Assembly (NCBI GenBank): GCA_002811645.1
Contig: PDIP01000123.1
Location: forward strand, 17,329-46,116
Length of the DNA: 28,788 nucleotides
Direction: 5' to 3'
Source: Corallochytrium limacisporum
Lineage: Eukaryota > Opisthokonta
The position numbers were made by a program, and so were the translations under genes. The notes beneath the pieces were generated by a model. It did no database searches. It saw only the letters and a list, made by a program, of their open reading frames with translations, and was not told where the DNA came from. The stretch's first letter is position 1; every line of letters begins with the position of its first letter. Positions 1 through 10,082 of the stretch are shown one piece after another.

Positions 1-877
1 TTATACAATCAAGATTGAAAAAGATCCTCGGGAGTCAAGTTTTTCGGAGTTTTGACCCTGACATACCAGACAGAGGGTGGTACACTGAGAAAAATTCGAG
101 CAATGTCACACCGTTCAACGGTAGCGTTAGATTGATATTATTGTCCAAGGGCCGGGGACAATGTCGGAAGAGTCCTAGGTCCTAGGTTATACTAACGTCG
201 CTCCCCCACGGAGACCGATAATATTTTTTTTTTCCCCGTCCCGCCCTCGCTATGGGTGGGTTGGAGGAGAGGGCCATCGCGCTTGGTGATCTAGGGTATA
301 TCTGGGAGTCTAATTTTCTGGGTTTCACATTGGAAGCTGACTTTATAACTGATTCACCTAATAGGGGAAATAATATGATTGTATGAATTAACACAGAGAA
401 CGCTCTCATCTATGGAGTTTTGCGGAAATATATGCCATACTGAAGTAGTACTGGTTGTATAAACTTACTACAGGTGCGACCTATGTCATTGCGGGGATGA
501 CCCTCGGGGAACAGGCGCGTGTGGCTGTTCCGGACAGCCTTAGGGGGAGCCTTGGGCCCTGGTGTCTTGACAAAGGGAGTGAAGTGTGCAGGTTCTCCAC
601 GGATCTAAACACAAGTGACGCCAACTGTTGATTCCCTTTCTTTTCGCCGCATTTACGAGACTGTGAAGCGGCAGGGCTCTGACCGATGCGCAATATACAC
701 CACATGCGTTGGTATTTCAATATGTGCTAGCATTCCAAGGCAAAGAATGAATCATGTGGTCGGTCATATGTCAATGTGTCCAGGGCAAGACTAGGGTTGA
801 TGCATAGTCATGTAGACACGAAATCATAAAGAAACTTTAGTTTTGATAGTAATTTGGCATAGTTTCATAGGGCAAAT
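1..877. other. Gene-less left end, upstream of mL38
   Basis: I see no recognisable coding sequence or RNA gene here. The longest ORFs (about 75-79 codons on the minus strand) have no family resemblance. Visible features are a T-rich run near 222-234 followed by a C-rich patch, and a short tandem duplication of TCCTAGG at about 173-186. The last 100 bases are AT-rich and probably contain the mL38 promoter and 5' leader. The ATG at 878 has A at -3. Confidence 0.6.
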
Positions 878-2545
878 ATGTCGCATTTGCTCCTCAGGAC
901 CGGTCTTCCGGAGCAGGCTTCTCGACAGGTCGTGACCGCGACCACCGCAAGCAGCAGATCCCGTGCTATCACCACTACCGCTGTCTTGCTTAACAAAAAG
1001 AAGAGAAAGAAAGGTCCCAGGAAGTTGCCTCCAGGAGCGTGGATGCGTCCCGTGAAACTGCCTCATCGACATGTAGTACCCACCGGGCTCTTTTACAATG
1101 TACTGCAGGCCGAATTAAGGCTAGGGAACACCGCTGAACGCAAAGCGGAGCGAACTGCCTTCAAGAACGATCCTGCAAATGAAGCAGACTCCCGGTTTTT
1201 GCGCGAAGCCGTGCCTGTAAAGGCCTTTGTAGAAGGAATGTACAATGACAGTGTGTTCAACCGAGCAGCTGAGGAATTGGCCAAGAGGAAAACTAAGGCG
1301 CAGAGGGAAGCGGAACTGAATGCAAAGATCCTGGCAGCCAGTGGCAGTGGCAGCGGCAGTTCGAAAAAGAAGAAGAAAGGAAAGGGTAAAGAAACCGATT
1401 CTGCGGGAGTAGATGCCAAGGGTAAAGATGAGACCGTCCGAGCCCTTCTGACCACCGTTGTGGAACAACCGACTGGAGAAGTGTGGGCTCGCACTTTGGA
1501 ACCACTCCACATTGCCCGTGCCTTGCGATATAACGGAATCAGTGAGCAGCTCTTCAGCCAAGAGGCCCTCAGCAAATGGCGGTCGTCCACACCTCGTAAT
1601 CTGGTTGTACCGCAGAGTGATACCCTGGAGAAAGAGCTGGAGAAACTTTTTGTACCCACTCAAATGGCTATTGCAGACTACGGTACTGGAGTCACCCTGG
1701 ATCGTGGCAACTTGGTCACTGCCAGTGCTCTGACGCAGAAACCAACGGTGCTAATGCATGATCAAGGTCGAAACCTTGATGATATTGTGGTAAAGAAAGG
1801 TCCATCATTGTCAGAGAGTGATGATGACTTGCACACAGTCTTACTCTTCGACATGGACGCGGACTATGTCACAGCAGAAGAGGAAGAAACCGATACTTCT
1901 GACCAAATCAACATGATGACCGTTGGAGAGCCAACAAAGTACTTACCTACTGACCGTAATGTCGGACAGGGCTATGAGACGGTCTACTTTAGGCATCCCA
2001 CCGCCCGCGCCGGCTCCGCCTTCTCTTCGAATCATCGAGGACTGCTACACTGGGCTGTCTGCAATGTGAAGGGGACCGATGTAGCTGGCACTGGCGTGGA
2101 AACCGTACCCTACGTCCCTCCTGTCCCTATAGTGGGTACTGGCTGGCACCGTGTGGTCATGTTGCTGTGTAAGCAGCAGGGATCTTCAAAGACTTCGGCG
2201 GACTTTGACGAGCTCTTCGGCACCGACGGTGACGATATCCTGGATCGCATCGGTAAACGCACTGTAAACCTGCAGATCGATGTCCTGGATCGTCTTCAGC
2301 TAAAGCCTGTTGGCGCCGCCTTCGCACAGGTTCTAGGAGATGAATCCGTAGCCACATCCTTCCAGCAGCACTTTGGCGCCGCACCCCCCAAGTTCGAGGT
2401 TACCCAGGACGAACCCATGCAGCGTGACTCCAAGAAGTACTACATCCACAATAAGACCCAGACAGGCAACCGCGCTATAAACCGTGAAAAGGTCATGCGT
2501 GGAATGGCTGGAAACTTTGGAAGGTTCGCTGATGCGAAATTGTAA
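878..2545 (+). CDS. MRPL38: Mitochondrial large-subunit ribosomal protein mL38 (PEBP-fold)
   Basis: The 555-residue product resembles mL38 (MRPL38; Mrpl35 in yeast), a structural protein of the mitochondrial ribosome large subunit built on a phosphatidylethanolamine-binding-protein fold. The N-terminal 60 residues are rich in Arg/Lys/Ser/Thr and poor in acids, as in a mitochondrial presequence, followed by a KKKRKKGPRK cluster. The PEBP-like core lies at about 315-475: HTVLLFDMDADY near 319, LLHWAVCNVKG near 389 and YVPPVPIVGTGWHR near 412. These match the family's strand order, including the HW and GxHR signatures. A Gly/Ser then Lys-rich low-complexity linker sits at about 155-171. It is longer than yeast Mrpl35 (about 370 residues), the extra length lying in the N-terminal half. 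No intron is needed. A cytosolic PEBP family member is the alternative, but the basic N-terminus and the length favour the mitoribosomal protein. Confidence 0.85.
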   Translation: MSHLLLRTGLPEQASRQVVTATTASSRSRAITTTAVLLNKKKRKKGPRKLPPGAWMRPVKLPHRHVVPTGLFYNVLQAELRLGNTAERKAERTAFKNDPANEADSRFLREAVPVKAFVEGMYNDSVFNRAAEELAKRKTKAQREAELNAKILAASGSGSGSSKKKKKGKGKETDSAGVDAKGKDETVRALLTTVVEQPTGEVWARTLEPLHIARALRYNGISEQLFSQEALSKWRSSTPRNLVVPQSDTLEKELEKLFVPTQMAIADYGTGVTLDRGNLVTASALTQKPTVLMHDQGRNLDDIVVKKGPSLSESDDDLHTVLLFDMDADYVTAEEEETDTSDQINMMTVGEPTKYLPTDRNVGQGYETVYFRHPTARAGSAFSSNHRGLLHWAVCNVKGTDVAGTGVETVPYVPPVPIVGTGWHRVVMLLCKQQGSSKTSADFDELFGTDGDDILDRIGKRTVNLQIDVLDRLQLKPVGAAFAQVLGDESVATSFQQHFGAAPPKFEVTQDEPMQRDSKKYYIHNKTQTGNRAINREKVMRGMAGNFGRFADAKL

Positions 2546-2619
2546 GGAAATAGAAACTGTACCAATAGTGTATCACAATCGAATAGGTGTTCAAAACGTT
2601 GCTATGTAATCTATGAAAT

Positions 2620-2625
2620 ATTAAA
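2620..2625 (+). promoter_or_regulatory. Probable poly(A) signal of mL38 (ATTAAA)
   Basis: The common variant hexamer ATTAAA lies 75 bases past the mL38 stop, in the short convergent spacer before the NOP10 stop. Position is the only support. Confidence 0.4.
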
Positions 2626-2732
2626 ACGATGTCATGCGTGAAACAAACCATGCAGAACGGCTATTCTTGTTTGTTCCATTGTTGTGTGTGTGTCTGTGCC
2701 TTGGGTTTCGAAAATTTAACTGATGAACTGCC

Positions 2733-2927
2733 TTACATTTCGATCGCCTCCTGTTGCGTTGGAAGAAGGTTGAACCGCTTCTTCAAAGTGACACGGTGCC
2801 GCGAATACTTGTCATCAGGGCTGAAGCGAGCAGGGTGGGCAGAGAAAGTAGGCTTGCCATCAGGGGCAACCTTGGCCAGAGTATATACCCGCTGGCCCTC
2901 ATCGTTCAAGTAGTACATAAGATACAT
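2733..2927 (-). CDS. NOP10: H/ACA ribonucleoprotein subunit NOP10
   Basis: The 64-residue protein has the same length as human NOP10, a core subunit of H/ACA snoRNPs (with dyskerin/Cbf5, GAR1 and NHP2). These guide rRNA and snRNA pseudouridylation in the nucleolus and Cajal bodies. The diagnostic invariant block [19 protein letters not shown] spans residues 29-47, followed by LKKRF. The N-terminal half ([17 protein letters not shown]) matches the small ribbon that packs on the Cbf5 catalytic domain. The ATG has A at -3. It is convergent with mL38 (188 bp apart) and divergent from prefoldin 4 across 700 bp. It is short enough that length-filtered gene prediction could miss it. Confidence 0.97.
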   Translation of the reverse strand: MYLMYYLNDEGQRVYTLAKVAPDGKPTFSAHPARFSPDDKYSRHRVTLKKRFNLLPTQQEAIEM

Positions 2928-3627
2928 GATTAAAGACCCGCAAGTTTTCTACTGACAGCTATGGCGGAACCAATACGCTTCATTAGGAGTAAACAGGAAA
3001 GATTCGTGATGCTGTCCTTAAGTACCATCACTTCTATTATGACCCACAAAGTTATAAACCCAACTATTGACCCGCAGAGTTTGCGAACTTCAGATTAAAT
3101 TCACCCGGTTGTGGGGACACATTCTGCTTTCAGAGGGTGGTCGGTCTGTGTTCCCTGGTTTGCTCTGCGCCCGTGCTTCCCGTACCGCACGCACCGTCAC
3201 GCTCGGGGCACCGGGACCCCCCCCCTCCCTCCTTCTCGCTGCGCCCCGTAGTACTAAACCCAGCCTCCCCACCCTCGTGGCCGTCTGATCTCGGCCCTCG
3301 GATTCAATATATTAAATCAACTAAATCTGATAATCAAACTGGCTTTTTCAGGCCCTTGGTTTCTGTATGTTGGAGGCGCCGCGCAAAACACCGGGGCGCC
3401 GGAACTTTTTCGTCCGGTGCCGTTGGGCTCGGGGATGCGGCGTCCAGACGGTTGGCAACAGCGAAACAAGCAACAAATGAATGCACGGAAATGTTTTGGT
3501 ACAAAGAGAAGGGTACCTGATCTGTGTTAGTGCCGAGTACGATGAATTTTTGAAAATAGATACCATATTGTGTTTGGGGATGTTCTCTGAGTCTGCGGCA
3601 AGGAAGCTCTAGAATAGTATTGGCAAC
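2928..3627. other. Divergent spacer between NOP10 and prefoldin 4
   Basis: This is a bidirectional promoter region for NOP10 (-) and PFDN4 (+). It contains a C9 run at 3217-3225 continuing into a CT-rich tract to about 3237. ORFs of up to 127 codons here have no family resemblance and biased composition, so I do not call them. No RNA gene was recognised. Confidence 0.6.
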
Positions 3628-4032
3628 ATGTCAGGGGTAATGCTCAAGCGGGAGCAGGAGGTGGAAGCTGAGGTTACCAAGGAAGACCAGATGAAGATTA
3701 ACCGTTTCAGCCGATGGATGAACCGCACCAATGAAATTAAGGAAGAGCTTGAAAACCTAAAGAAAGACTACGATAACCTGGAAGATGCCCAGAACGAAAT
3801 CATGTTGGCCACAGACACCGACGGCGGTATCTGGTGCCATGTCGGTGAAAGCTATATAGGTCTGGACGAAGACGGCGCGACCGATTTTGTCGAGGGTGAA
3901 ATGACTAAGATCAAGGCGCAAATGGACAAGCTGACAAAGGAGGACGCGTCTTTGCAGGAGCAGATGACCAAGCTGAAACGTGAGCTTTATGCAAAGTTCA
4001 AAGAGACCATCAACCTGGAACCGGATGAGTAA
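3628..4032 (+). CDS. PFDN4: Prefoldin subunit 4 (beta-type)
   Basis: The 134-residue product is the same length as human PFDN4. It is a beta-type subunit of the hexameric prefoldin chaperone, which captures nascent actin and tubulin and passes them to the CCT/TRiC chaperonin in the cytosol. Family blocks seen in order are EDQMKINRFSR near residue 20, NLEDAQNEIMLA near 50, the central turn with GESYIGL near 73, and the C-terminal LYAKFKETINLEPDE. The two long heptad-rich helices flanking the hairpin are the expected coiled coil. The start has A at -3. The 3' end is convergent with Doa10 (140 bp spacer). Confidence 0.96.
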   Translation: MSGVMLKREQEVEAEVTKEDQMKINRFSRWMNRTNEIKEELENLKKDYDNLEDAQNEIMLATDTDGGIWCHVGESYIGLDEDGATDFVEGEMTKIKAQMDKLTKEDASLQEQMTKLKRELYAKFKETINLEPDE

Positions 4033-4172
4033 GGCTGTATAAGGACACCAACGAGGTCACTGTCAGCAATATGTACACATAGTCTCAAAGTCTTAATATC
4101 TTACTATAATTCTTATGTACAGTTTTCAACATGAGCATTGACGAATATGCGCCTGTGGTTCTTTCACTGTTC

Positions 4173-7100
4173 TCAATTCCCAGCCCTGACCGGCTCGTCT
4201 TCAAGCGACGCAGCTGCCGTTCCCTCGTCCTTGTCATAGTTCTCCAAACGCTCACCTATGCGATAGTGGTCGTCTCTAATCCGCTGGTGCAGCTTTTGTA
4301 ACCAAGCGATGAACAACTGGTAGAGCAACTGCAGATGCCAGATGCCGATGAACATAAGATGTCCATATCTGCGTCCGTATGCAAGGGCAACCGGATCGTC
4401 TCCGAGAATCATTGGCGCAACTCCATGGCTGAGAATATAAGGGAACGTCAGGGCAAGCATGATCATGCGACCAAACGGCCAAACAATTTGCGTCCACAAC
4501 AACGTCAAGTTAACGTTCCAAATACCGTCCTGGGCCAGGCGCTCTAGAACCTGGCGCGTTTCGCCCTCCTGCGGGCCAAGAAGGATGAGTTGGTGAATGA
4601 TCTTCAGGTAAACGACACCCAGAGCCCAATCTTGCCACGGCAGGAAAGCTGGAGTCTCGTTTACGGGGATGCGTAAGGGAATGATGATCAGGACGTCAAT
4701 GAAAATGCCCATAACAAAGGGGAGAAGGATGCCCACCAGGGCAAAGGCAACGACTGCACGCATTGTCTTAGCGACTACGCTGAGCACATCGTTCATATTC
4801 GGTAAGGGTTCGCCATTGTGTTGGTCTGGCTGTTGTTGCTGTTGTTGCTGACGCTGCGGTTGCACAGGCGCTGGCACGGGCGCATCCGGTTGCTCGAGGG
4901 CGTTGGGATCGGCTACGGTCATATCATCGAGCATATCGTTGATGGCTTGTTGCACGTTCTGCACGTTGCGCGGCCGCTGCTCGTCGTTGGCAATGGGTTC
5001 AGGTTCGTGTTGAATTTCCGGGTCATTGATATCCTGAATGCGACGAGAAATCCGGATCACCATCCATGCTATGGCCGCGGCAAGGTATAGACCAGTAACA
5101 TACGTGTACAGCTCGTGCACTGGCGTCTCCGTAATTGTTGCCTTGATGAACGCACGACCAAGGACAGTAGGAATGACGATGAACGAGCTGTTGATGAGCG
5201 TAAAGGTGCTAATTAGGCACAGCGCAAACACGATCTGCCGCAGTGTCATGCGACGCGGTCGCGGGTATGGCTCATACGTATCGTAAGGATCGACGTTGGG
5301 GTCCGTGTAGATTGAGTGAATCGGATCATCCGCATCGCGGTATGTGTCCACTGCACGACGAGATGGCTTACGCTCTCCGTCCTGGTTGTAGTTCATGTTC
5401 TGCATGTCACCCATCAGATAGTCTTCCAGACCGAGGATGCGGCCGCACACGAGACTCCAAGCAAAGATAAGAGTCTTGGTCACTTTCTTGAAGTTCACAC
5501 GACGGAAGAGCTGTGGTGTCAAGAAGTGGAAGACCACAAATTCGATGGGAATTCGTGTCAGGGGTTCGCTGAAACGCAGCTCAAATGGAAGCACGTTCGG
5601 GAACAGGAAGGTGCTAACCTTGATCGGCAACCACACCAGAATCAAAATAATCACACCGTACATCACAGCACTAAGACCCAGACGCCGAAGGTGGCGATGC
5701 ACGGGCAAATCTACCATCTCACGGATAGGGTGAAAATTCGGATCGTTCGGATTCCGAAGGAACCACAAGAGACCTGGACGGCACACCTCACGAATGTAGC
5801 TGACGAAATTGGCAAAGTGGAACATGTAGAGCATGCCTGCCAACCAGTGGAGGAAGCATGAGGTTAGAAATGCTGTCTTAGTGAATGCAAAACGACCGCG
5901 TACTGTGGACCCAAAGAGGACAAGAGAGCAAATGTCAAGCCACCATCCACAGAAAAATGGAAACAGCACCAGCTCTGTGATCATCAGAATGCTCACCTTG
6001 AAGAAGGAGTGGTAGGTCTTGAAGAATCCATATGCCAGTCGCATGGTGTTCAGAGCCATATTCCCTTGCTGATACTGATGTTGGTGTGGCTCGCCACGGC
6101 GATTGACACCACGGCCACGGACACCACGCTGGCCTTCGACAGCGTTCTGCACTGGCGGCCGTTCGGTAAGTGCAGCGGGTAGAAACGATTCCATGCTCAC
6201 TAGTAGCCCACTCACGATACCAACAGTGAGGTAGCCAGCCGCAATATTGGTTGCTTTGTCATAGAATGCAGCGCTGGCTTTGACAGGGTCAATGTTGGCG
6301 CTCTTTGCCAGGCTTTCGGCCGCGCTGAGCATGAACTCCTTCACGTGGTTCACATCAGTGTTGTTTGCAAGACTGATAGCTTGATTTGGACTCGCATCGG
6401 CGTCGTTCATTACCTCAGAGGCCAAGATATTCAATGCAAACTTACCAGTGTAGTGCGGTAAGGCTGCAAACATGAAAATAAATATGAAATTGAACAGCAG
6501 GACACAAAAGATGTTCTCGCCAAGGTTTGAGATTGGTCCAGCCAATCCTATCAATTCCTCGAACGATAGATCGTCGTGGGGTCCATCAAAGATTGCGGCC
6601 CAGCCACCACCGCCATCACCGTCTCCTTCATTCTCATTCTCCCCATCAAATGCTTGCCAGGGCTCTGCGTTGTCCCTAGGGTGGTTGTTGTCGACATTTG
6701 GTCCAGCAGCTTCGTATCGACGGGGAGGATCGATACGGGCATCGGCGGCATGATCATCACTACCGACATACCAATCGCCGTCGTCATCGTCGTCCTGCTG
6801 ATCCCGTGGCGGGTTGTGGAAATTGTCATCATTGCTGCGCCCGTGCGCAGAGTTCGACTCACTCCGTTGAGGTGCGCCACCGGCTGCGGACGTTAGATCT
6901 GTTAGACTAGCCCTGTGCGGCACATTCAAAGGTCGGTCCATGTGACTCATGGTCTCACGGAAAATGTCCCGGGGCACGCTGCGGTCCAGCGATTCCGATG
7001 CAGATTCATCAGGCAGAGTTGTTGACCGCCGGATGGATCGAAAAGCATATGGGCGGTCCCTTGCAACCGGAATGGGCCGTGGTGCACCGGAACGATTTCC

Positions 7101-7862
7101 GTCACTGGGAATGCCATCCAATGCGTCCGAATTGCGATGCGACTCTTGTGATGTGCTCTCTGTGGCAGTGCTGTGTTCTTGGAATGTCTGCAAACCACCT
7201 GTGGCGTGCGCCTGTTCTGTAGCTCCACCCGGTGTAGCAGTGTCCTGACGAGGCAGTGCCACTGCTGCCTCTGGCCCCCCTCCTGCTGCCGGTCCAGCGT
7301 TCTGTGGCTGTTGTGCAACACCACCATTGGCAGCGTTCTGCTGTCCCTCAAATCCAACTAGGAAATCACGTAGCGCCATCAATGCCAAAAAGAGGAACAC
7401 AATGCAGCAGCTAATCACGATTCCCTGGAAGCAATAGTATCCGACTTCCTGCACCGTCATTTCGCCCATGTTCATGGTGCTGGAGTCCCCATCAAGCAGG
7501 AGTCGCCAGATAAAGATAGTCACGAATGGCATGACGAAGAACCAGCTCAAGAATACAAGACAGAAGCGGATCCACGTCTGCAGTGCCAGGAGCATATGAA
7601 TCATTAAGCCATGCAAAAAGTCACCCAGAGGTAAGCTCTCCGGTGCATTTTCACTATACACCGGACGAAACTGGAACTTATGCCCACAGAGCTCACAATG
7701 GTCCTTCTTGGAATGCTTCAACCATTCTAACAAACAGTCCTGATGGATGTGTTTGATTGATCCCGTACACTTACAAGGATAGAAAAGGGGACGGTCCAGA
7801 GTGGCCTCTGACCTACAAACCCTACAAATATCCTCCTCGTCGTCCGTGTCAAAACCTGACAT
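4173..7862 (-). CDS. MARCHF6: Doa10/MARCHF6-type ER membrane RING-CH E3 ubiquitin ligase
   Basis: The 1229-residue polytopic membrane protein is orthologous to yeast Doa10/Ssm4 and animal MARCHF6/TEB4. That ligase ubiquitinates misfolded and N-/C-degron substrates at the ER and inner nuclear membrane (ERAD-C). The N-terminal RING-CH domain has all eight ligands: C13, C16, C30, C32, H40, C43, C56, C59. About 14 hydrophobic segments follow. The conserved TEB4-Doa10 (TD) region is recognisable at about 665-730, with HWLAGMLYMFHFANF and then RNPNDPNFHPIREM near 701. The essential C-terminal element is intact (DDHYRIGERLENY, N1208). A long disordered acidic stretch at about 171-430 separates the second and third membrane segments, and a Q-rich tract lies near 1000-1013. 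The protein is close in length to human MARCHF6 (about 910) plus this insert, and to yeast Doa10 (about 1320). A single ORF, no introns. Confidence 0.96.
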   Translation of the reverse strand: MSGFDTDDEEDICRVCRSEATLDRPLFYPCKCTGSIKHIHQDCLLEWLKHSKKDHCELCGHKFQFRPVYSENAPESLPLGDFLHGLMIHMLLALQTWIRFCLVFLSWFFVMPFVTIFIWRLLLDGDSSTMNMGEMTVQEVGYYCFQGIVISCCIVFLFLALMALRDFLVGFEGQQNAANGGVAQQPQNAGPAAGGGPEAAVALPRQDTATPGGATEQAHATGGLQTFQEHSTATESTSQESHRNSDALDGIPSDGNRSGAPRPIPVARDRPYAFRSIRRSTTLPDESASESLDRSVPRDIFRETMSHMDRPLNVPHRASLTDLTSAAGGAPQRSESNSAHGRSNDDNFHNPPRDQQDDDDDGDWYVGSDDHAADARIDPPRRYEAAGPNVDNNHPRDNAEPWQAFDGENENEGDGDGGGGWAAIFDGPHDDLSFEELIGLAGPISNLGENIFCVLLFNFIFIFMFAALPHYTGKFALNILASEVMNDADASPNQAISLANNTDVNHVKEFMLSAAESLAKSANIDPVKASAAFYDKATNIAAGYLTVGIVSGLLVSMESFLPAALTERPPVQNAVEGQRGVRGRGVNRRGEPHQHQYQQGNMALNTMRLAYGFFKTYHSFFKVSILMITELVLFPFFCGWWLDICSLVLFGSTVRGRFAFTKTAFLTSCFLHWLAGMLYMFHFANFVSYIREVCRPGLLWFLRNPNDPNFHPIREMVDLPVHRHLRRLGLSAVMYGVIILILVWLPIKVSTFLFPNVLPFELRFSEPLTRIPIEFVVFHFLTPQLFRRVNFKKVTKTLIFAWSLVCGRILGLEDYLMGDMQNMNYNQDGERKPSRRAVDTYRDADDPIHSIYTDPNVDPYDTYEPYPRPRRMTLRQIVFALCLISTFTLINSSFIVIPTVLGRAFIKATITETPVHELYTYVTGLYLAAAIAWMVIRISRRIQDINDPEIQHEPEPIANDEQRPRNVQNVQQAINDMLDDMTVADPNALEQPDAPVPAPVQPQRQQQQQQQPDQHNGEPLPNMNDVLSVVAKTMRAVVAFALVGILLPFVMGIFIDVLIIIPLRIPVNETPAFLPWQDWALGVVYLKIIHQLILLGPQEGETRQVLERLAQDGIWNVNLTLLWTQIVWPFGRMIMLALTFPYILSHGVAPMILGDDPVALAYGRRYGHLMFIGIWHLQLLYQLFIAWLQKLHQRIRDDHYRIGERLENYDKDEGTAAASLEDEPVRAGN

Positions 7863-8843
7863 ATTTGAACAAATTCTTTAGACTTTCACCTTACTAAACC
7901 AACTTCATCTCCAAATTGATGTTTTCTTTACTTTGACAAGTTCAAACGAACACTTCGATAATTCTATTCCGGGACAGGATCTTCCCGATAGATCCTTGAC
8001 CGAGTCGTGGTCATACACAATGCCCCTTCCGCTGTTTATACAAACCAACACCAACGCTTCCGTTTATCTATGATAATGAACTGATCAAATACCCATAGGC
8101 ATATTAATCAACACCATGACCCAACCTTAAAATAAATTCCTTCCACAAGGTTGTCGTCGTCACCGCAGATCAGGACTTCCCGCGGAGAAGGGGACGACGG
8201 GAAGGTTGGGTCTCAAAACTCTCTCCGGCTCCGGCGCACAGTCACTCCGCCAGCAAAAGAAAACGCAAGGGCACAAGAAAAGTGCAGCAACAAAGGTTTG
8301 CTCGCCGGATCACCTCGCCAGTTCGCCTTCGTTGGCCCAAGTTTCTTTGGGTCCCTACCCCACAGAAGAAGAAACGAATTTCGAAACGATGAACTTTCGC
8401 CACGACAGCAGCAAAGCGGTGGCAGTTCGGGTTTGTGGGGAAGAGGGGGGGGGGAATTCGGAGAGGTGTCAGCCCACCACCCATCTCCTTCCTCCTCGAT
8501 CACCTCCCAGTGTCACACCGGTTCCTCCCTCCCTCCCCCAACCCCCCAAAATCTCCCTTTGGGCCTGGGGCCTTGGGTCTTGGAAGGGGGGCCGCGAGGG
8601 AGGGGGAGAAAGAGCGCATCTGACCCTACTCTCAGAGGTTCGGGGCCTAGTTTTTGCTGCACGCAAGAGCGGACAATGGCCCGAGGCGGCGTTGTTCCGA
8701 TCCACGGTGAGCGGATGACTTCCGGTTCGCGTGATCAACTTGAAATTTTTAAGATAATTTTTGTGTATGTATGTATGCGACTCTACGAAAGACTTACACG
8801 CTATGCGTTTGGTTACTATGTGTCTATAGGAATCGGAAACACA
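7863..8843. other. Spacer between Doa10 start and TMX3-like stop
   Basis: This 981 bp contains the Doa10 promoter. The first 280 bases are AT-rich. From about 8150 it becomes GC-rich, with a G10 run at 8445-8454, CT-rich tracts at 8485-8555 and a GA/G-rich patch at 8585-8612. A 238-codon plus-strand ORF crosses it, but its Pro/Gly/Ser composition follows the homopolymers and matches no family. No RNA gene was recognised. Confidence 0.55.
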
Positions 8844-10082
8844 CTAGGAGGAGTGCAATCTCACTGACCGATAGAACTTGCGGCTAATGCGGCTACTGCA
8901 CAAGAAAACGACTACACACATAAGAATTAACGCCGGCGTCCAAGAAAAGTTGTCGGACAAGTGTGCAAGGGACCGATCCCGGGAACTCGAAGTTGCAACG
9001 AATTCGACAGTGCCAAGCTCAAAGTCTCGGGCGAAGCGATCAATCTGTCTTTTGTTGGACTTGCCTGGGACACTCGCAAACTCGTAAAAGTACGGCTTCC
9101 AGATCACCAACAGAGGCAAATTGTCCTTATTGACATGGAAGTTCGTTTCACAAAAGTCAGGGAATTCATCGTAGTCAATGTAGCTGTAAAAGAGCGAGTT
9201 GTGGGAATCATGTGATGACTCGCGCAGGGATTCAATCAGCTGCTTGGTGTCATCTCCCACGGCTCCGTTGTCGTTCTCTCGCCCAATGCCCAGCAGAAGG
9301 ACATCATCTTGTTTTTTGTAGAGCTCAACGTTGACCATGTTCAGCTTGAGCACTAAAGGAAACTGGTTCGTTTCGATCCATTCCTTGAGTGATGGATGTC
9401 GACGTGGGGACCAGTGGACTGCATTGCCGTCCTTGAGCACAAGCACCGACGGGAAGGTCTGCAGCGCGTACGCTGATCCTGCACCTTCGGTATCGCCGCA
9501 CCGCACAAAGTCAGCTCGACCATTGAAATGGTGGGCGGCCACCTCAAATTCGGTCTCTACATCGGATTCAGAAGTGTCTTTCGGATCGACAAAGAGCACA
9601 AACATGACGCCGCCGGATTTGATGCGCTCCTGGAGATCGTAGACGCTGCAATCGCTTAATTCCTCAACATGCGGCTGGTTGACCCGCTCCAGAAACCCTC
9701 GAATGTGTTCCATGTCTCGCATTTCTTGAAATTTCGTCTCCTGACCGGCAGGGTCATAGAACTTTAGCGTCGGATACCCTGCGATTTTATTGTCCTTGCA
9801 TGCTTCTGCATGTTCAACACAATTTACAGATCCAAAGCGCACTTTCAATGGTCCATTTAACTGCCGGTACGCCTCTTCCCAGAGCGGTGCCAGCCGCTTA
9901 CAGTGACCGCACCATGGGGCGTAGAACTTGATAAACCAACTGTCCTTGCTTGCCTTGGCCTCCTCCAGCTGTGACGGATCCAACTCCGGTGGTGATTGTG
10001 CGTCTAAAGGCAAACTGTATACCGTGTTTGTCACATGGCAGCTCCCTGCCAAGAATAGAAACAGTAATGACACGAGCTTCAT
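8844..10082 (-). CDS. TMX3: TMX3-like ER membrane protein disulfide isomerase
   Basis: The 412-residue protein has an N-terminal signal peptide (about 1-23) and a thioredoxin domain at about 35-135, with the redox-active CGHC motif at 58-61 in FYAPWCGHCKRLAPLW and the cis-proline at P104 (GYPTL). Two redox-inactive thioredoxin-like domains (about 140-245 and 246-365) follow, then one membrane segment at about 381-397 and a short basic cytosolic tail. That order (a-b-b'-TM) is the TMX3 layout, a type I ER-membrane thiol oxidoreductase acting on disulfides of secretory proteins. No KDEL or dilysine retrieval signal is visible at the tail. The ATG has G at -3. It lies head-to-tail after the RING-LRAT gene. 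Another TMX/PDI paralogue is the alternative; membership of the PDI family is certain. Confidence 0.86.
   Translation of the reverse strand: MKLVSLLFLFLAGSCHVTNTVYSLPLDAQSPPELDPSQLEEAKASKDSWFIKFYAPWCGHCKRLAPLWEEAYRQLNGPLKVRFGSVNCVEHAEACKDNKIAGYPTLKFYDPAGQETKFQEMRDMEHIRGFLERVNQPHVEELSDCSVYDLQERIKSGGVMFVLFVDPKDTSESDVETEFEVAAHHFNGRADFVRCGDTEGAGSAYALQTFPSVLVLKDGNAVHWSPRRHPSLKEWIETNQFPLVLKLNMVNVELYKKQDDVLLLGIGRENDNGAVGDDTKQLIESLRESSHDSHNSLFYSYIDYDEFPDFCETNFHVNKDNLPLLVIWKPYFYEFASVPGKSNKRQIDRFARDFELGTVEFVATSSSRDRSLAHLSDNFSWTPALILMCVVVFLCSSRISRKFYRSVRLHSS

Noticed and set aside
173-186. Tandem TCCTAGG duplication as a target-site duplication of a mobile element
   Set aside because: The copies are directly adjacent with nothing between them, and no transposase or terminal repeats are nearby.
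8151-8867. 238-codon plus-strand ORF between Doa10 and TMX3-like genes
   Set aside because: Composition is dominated by translated homopolymers (Gly, Pro, Ser, Arg). It has no domain, overlaps the end of the TMX3-like gene, and similar-length open frames occur on the other strand of the same GC-rich DNA.
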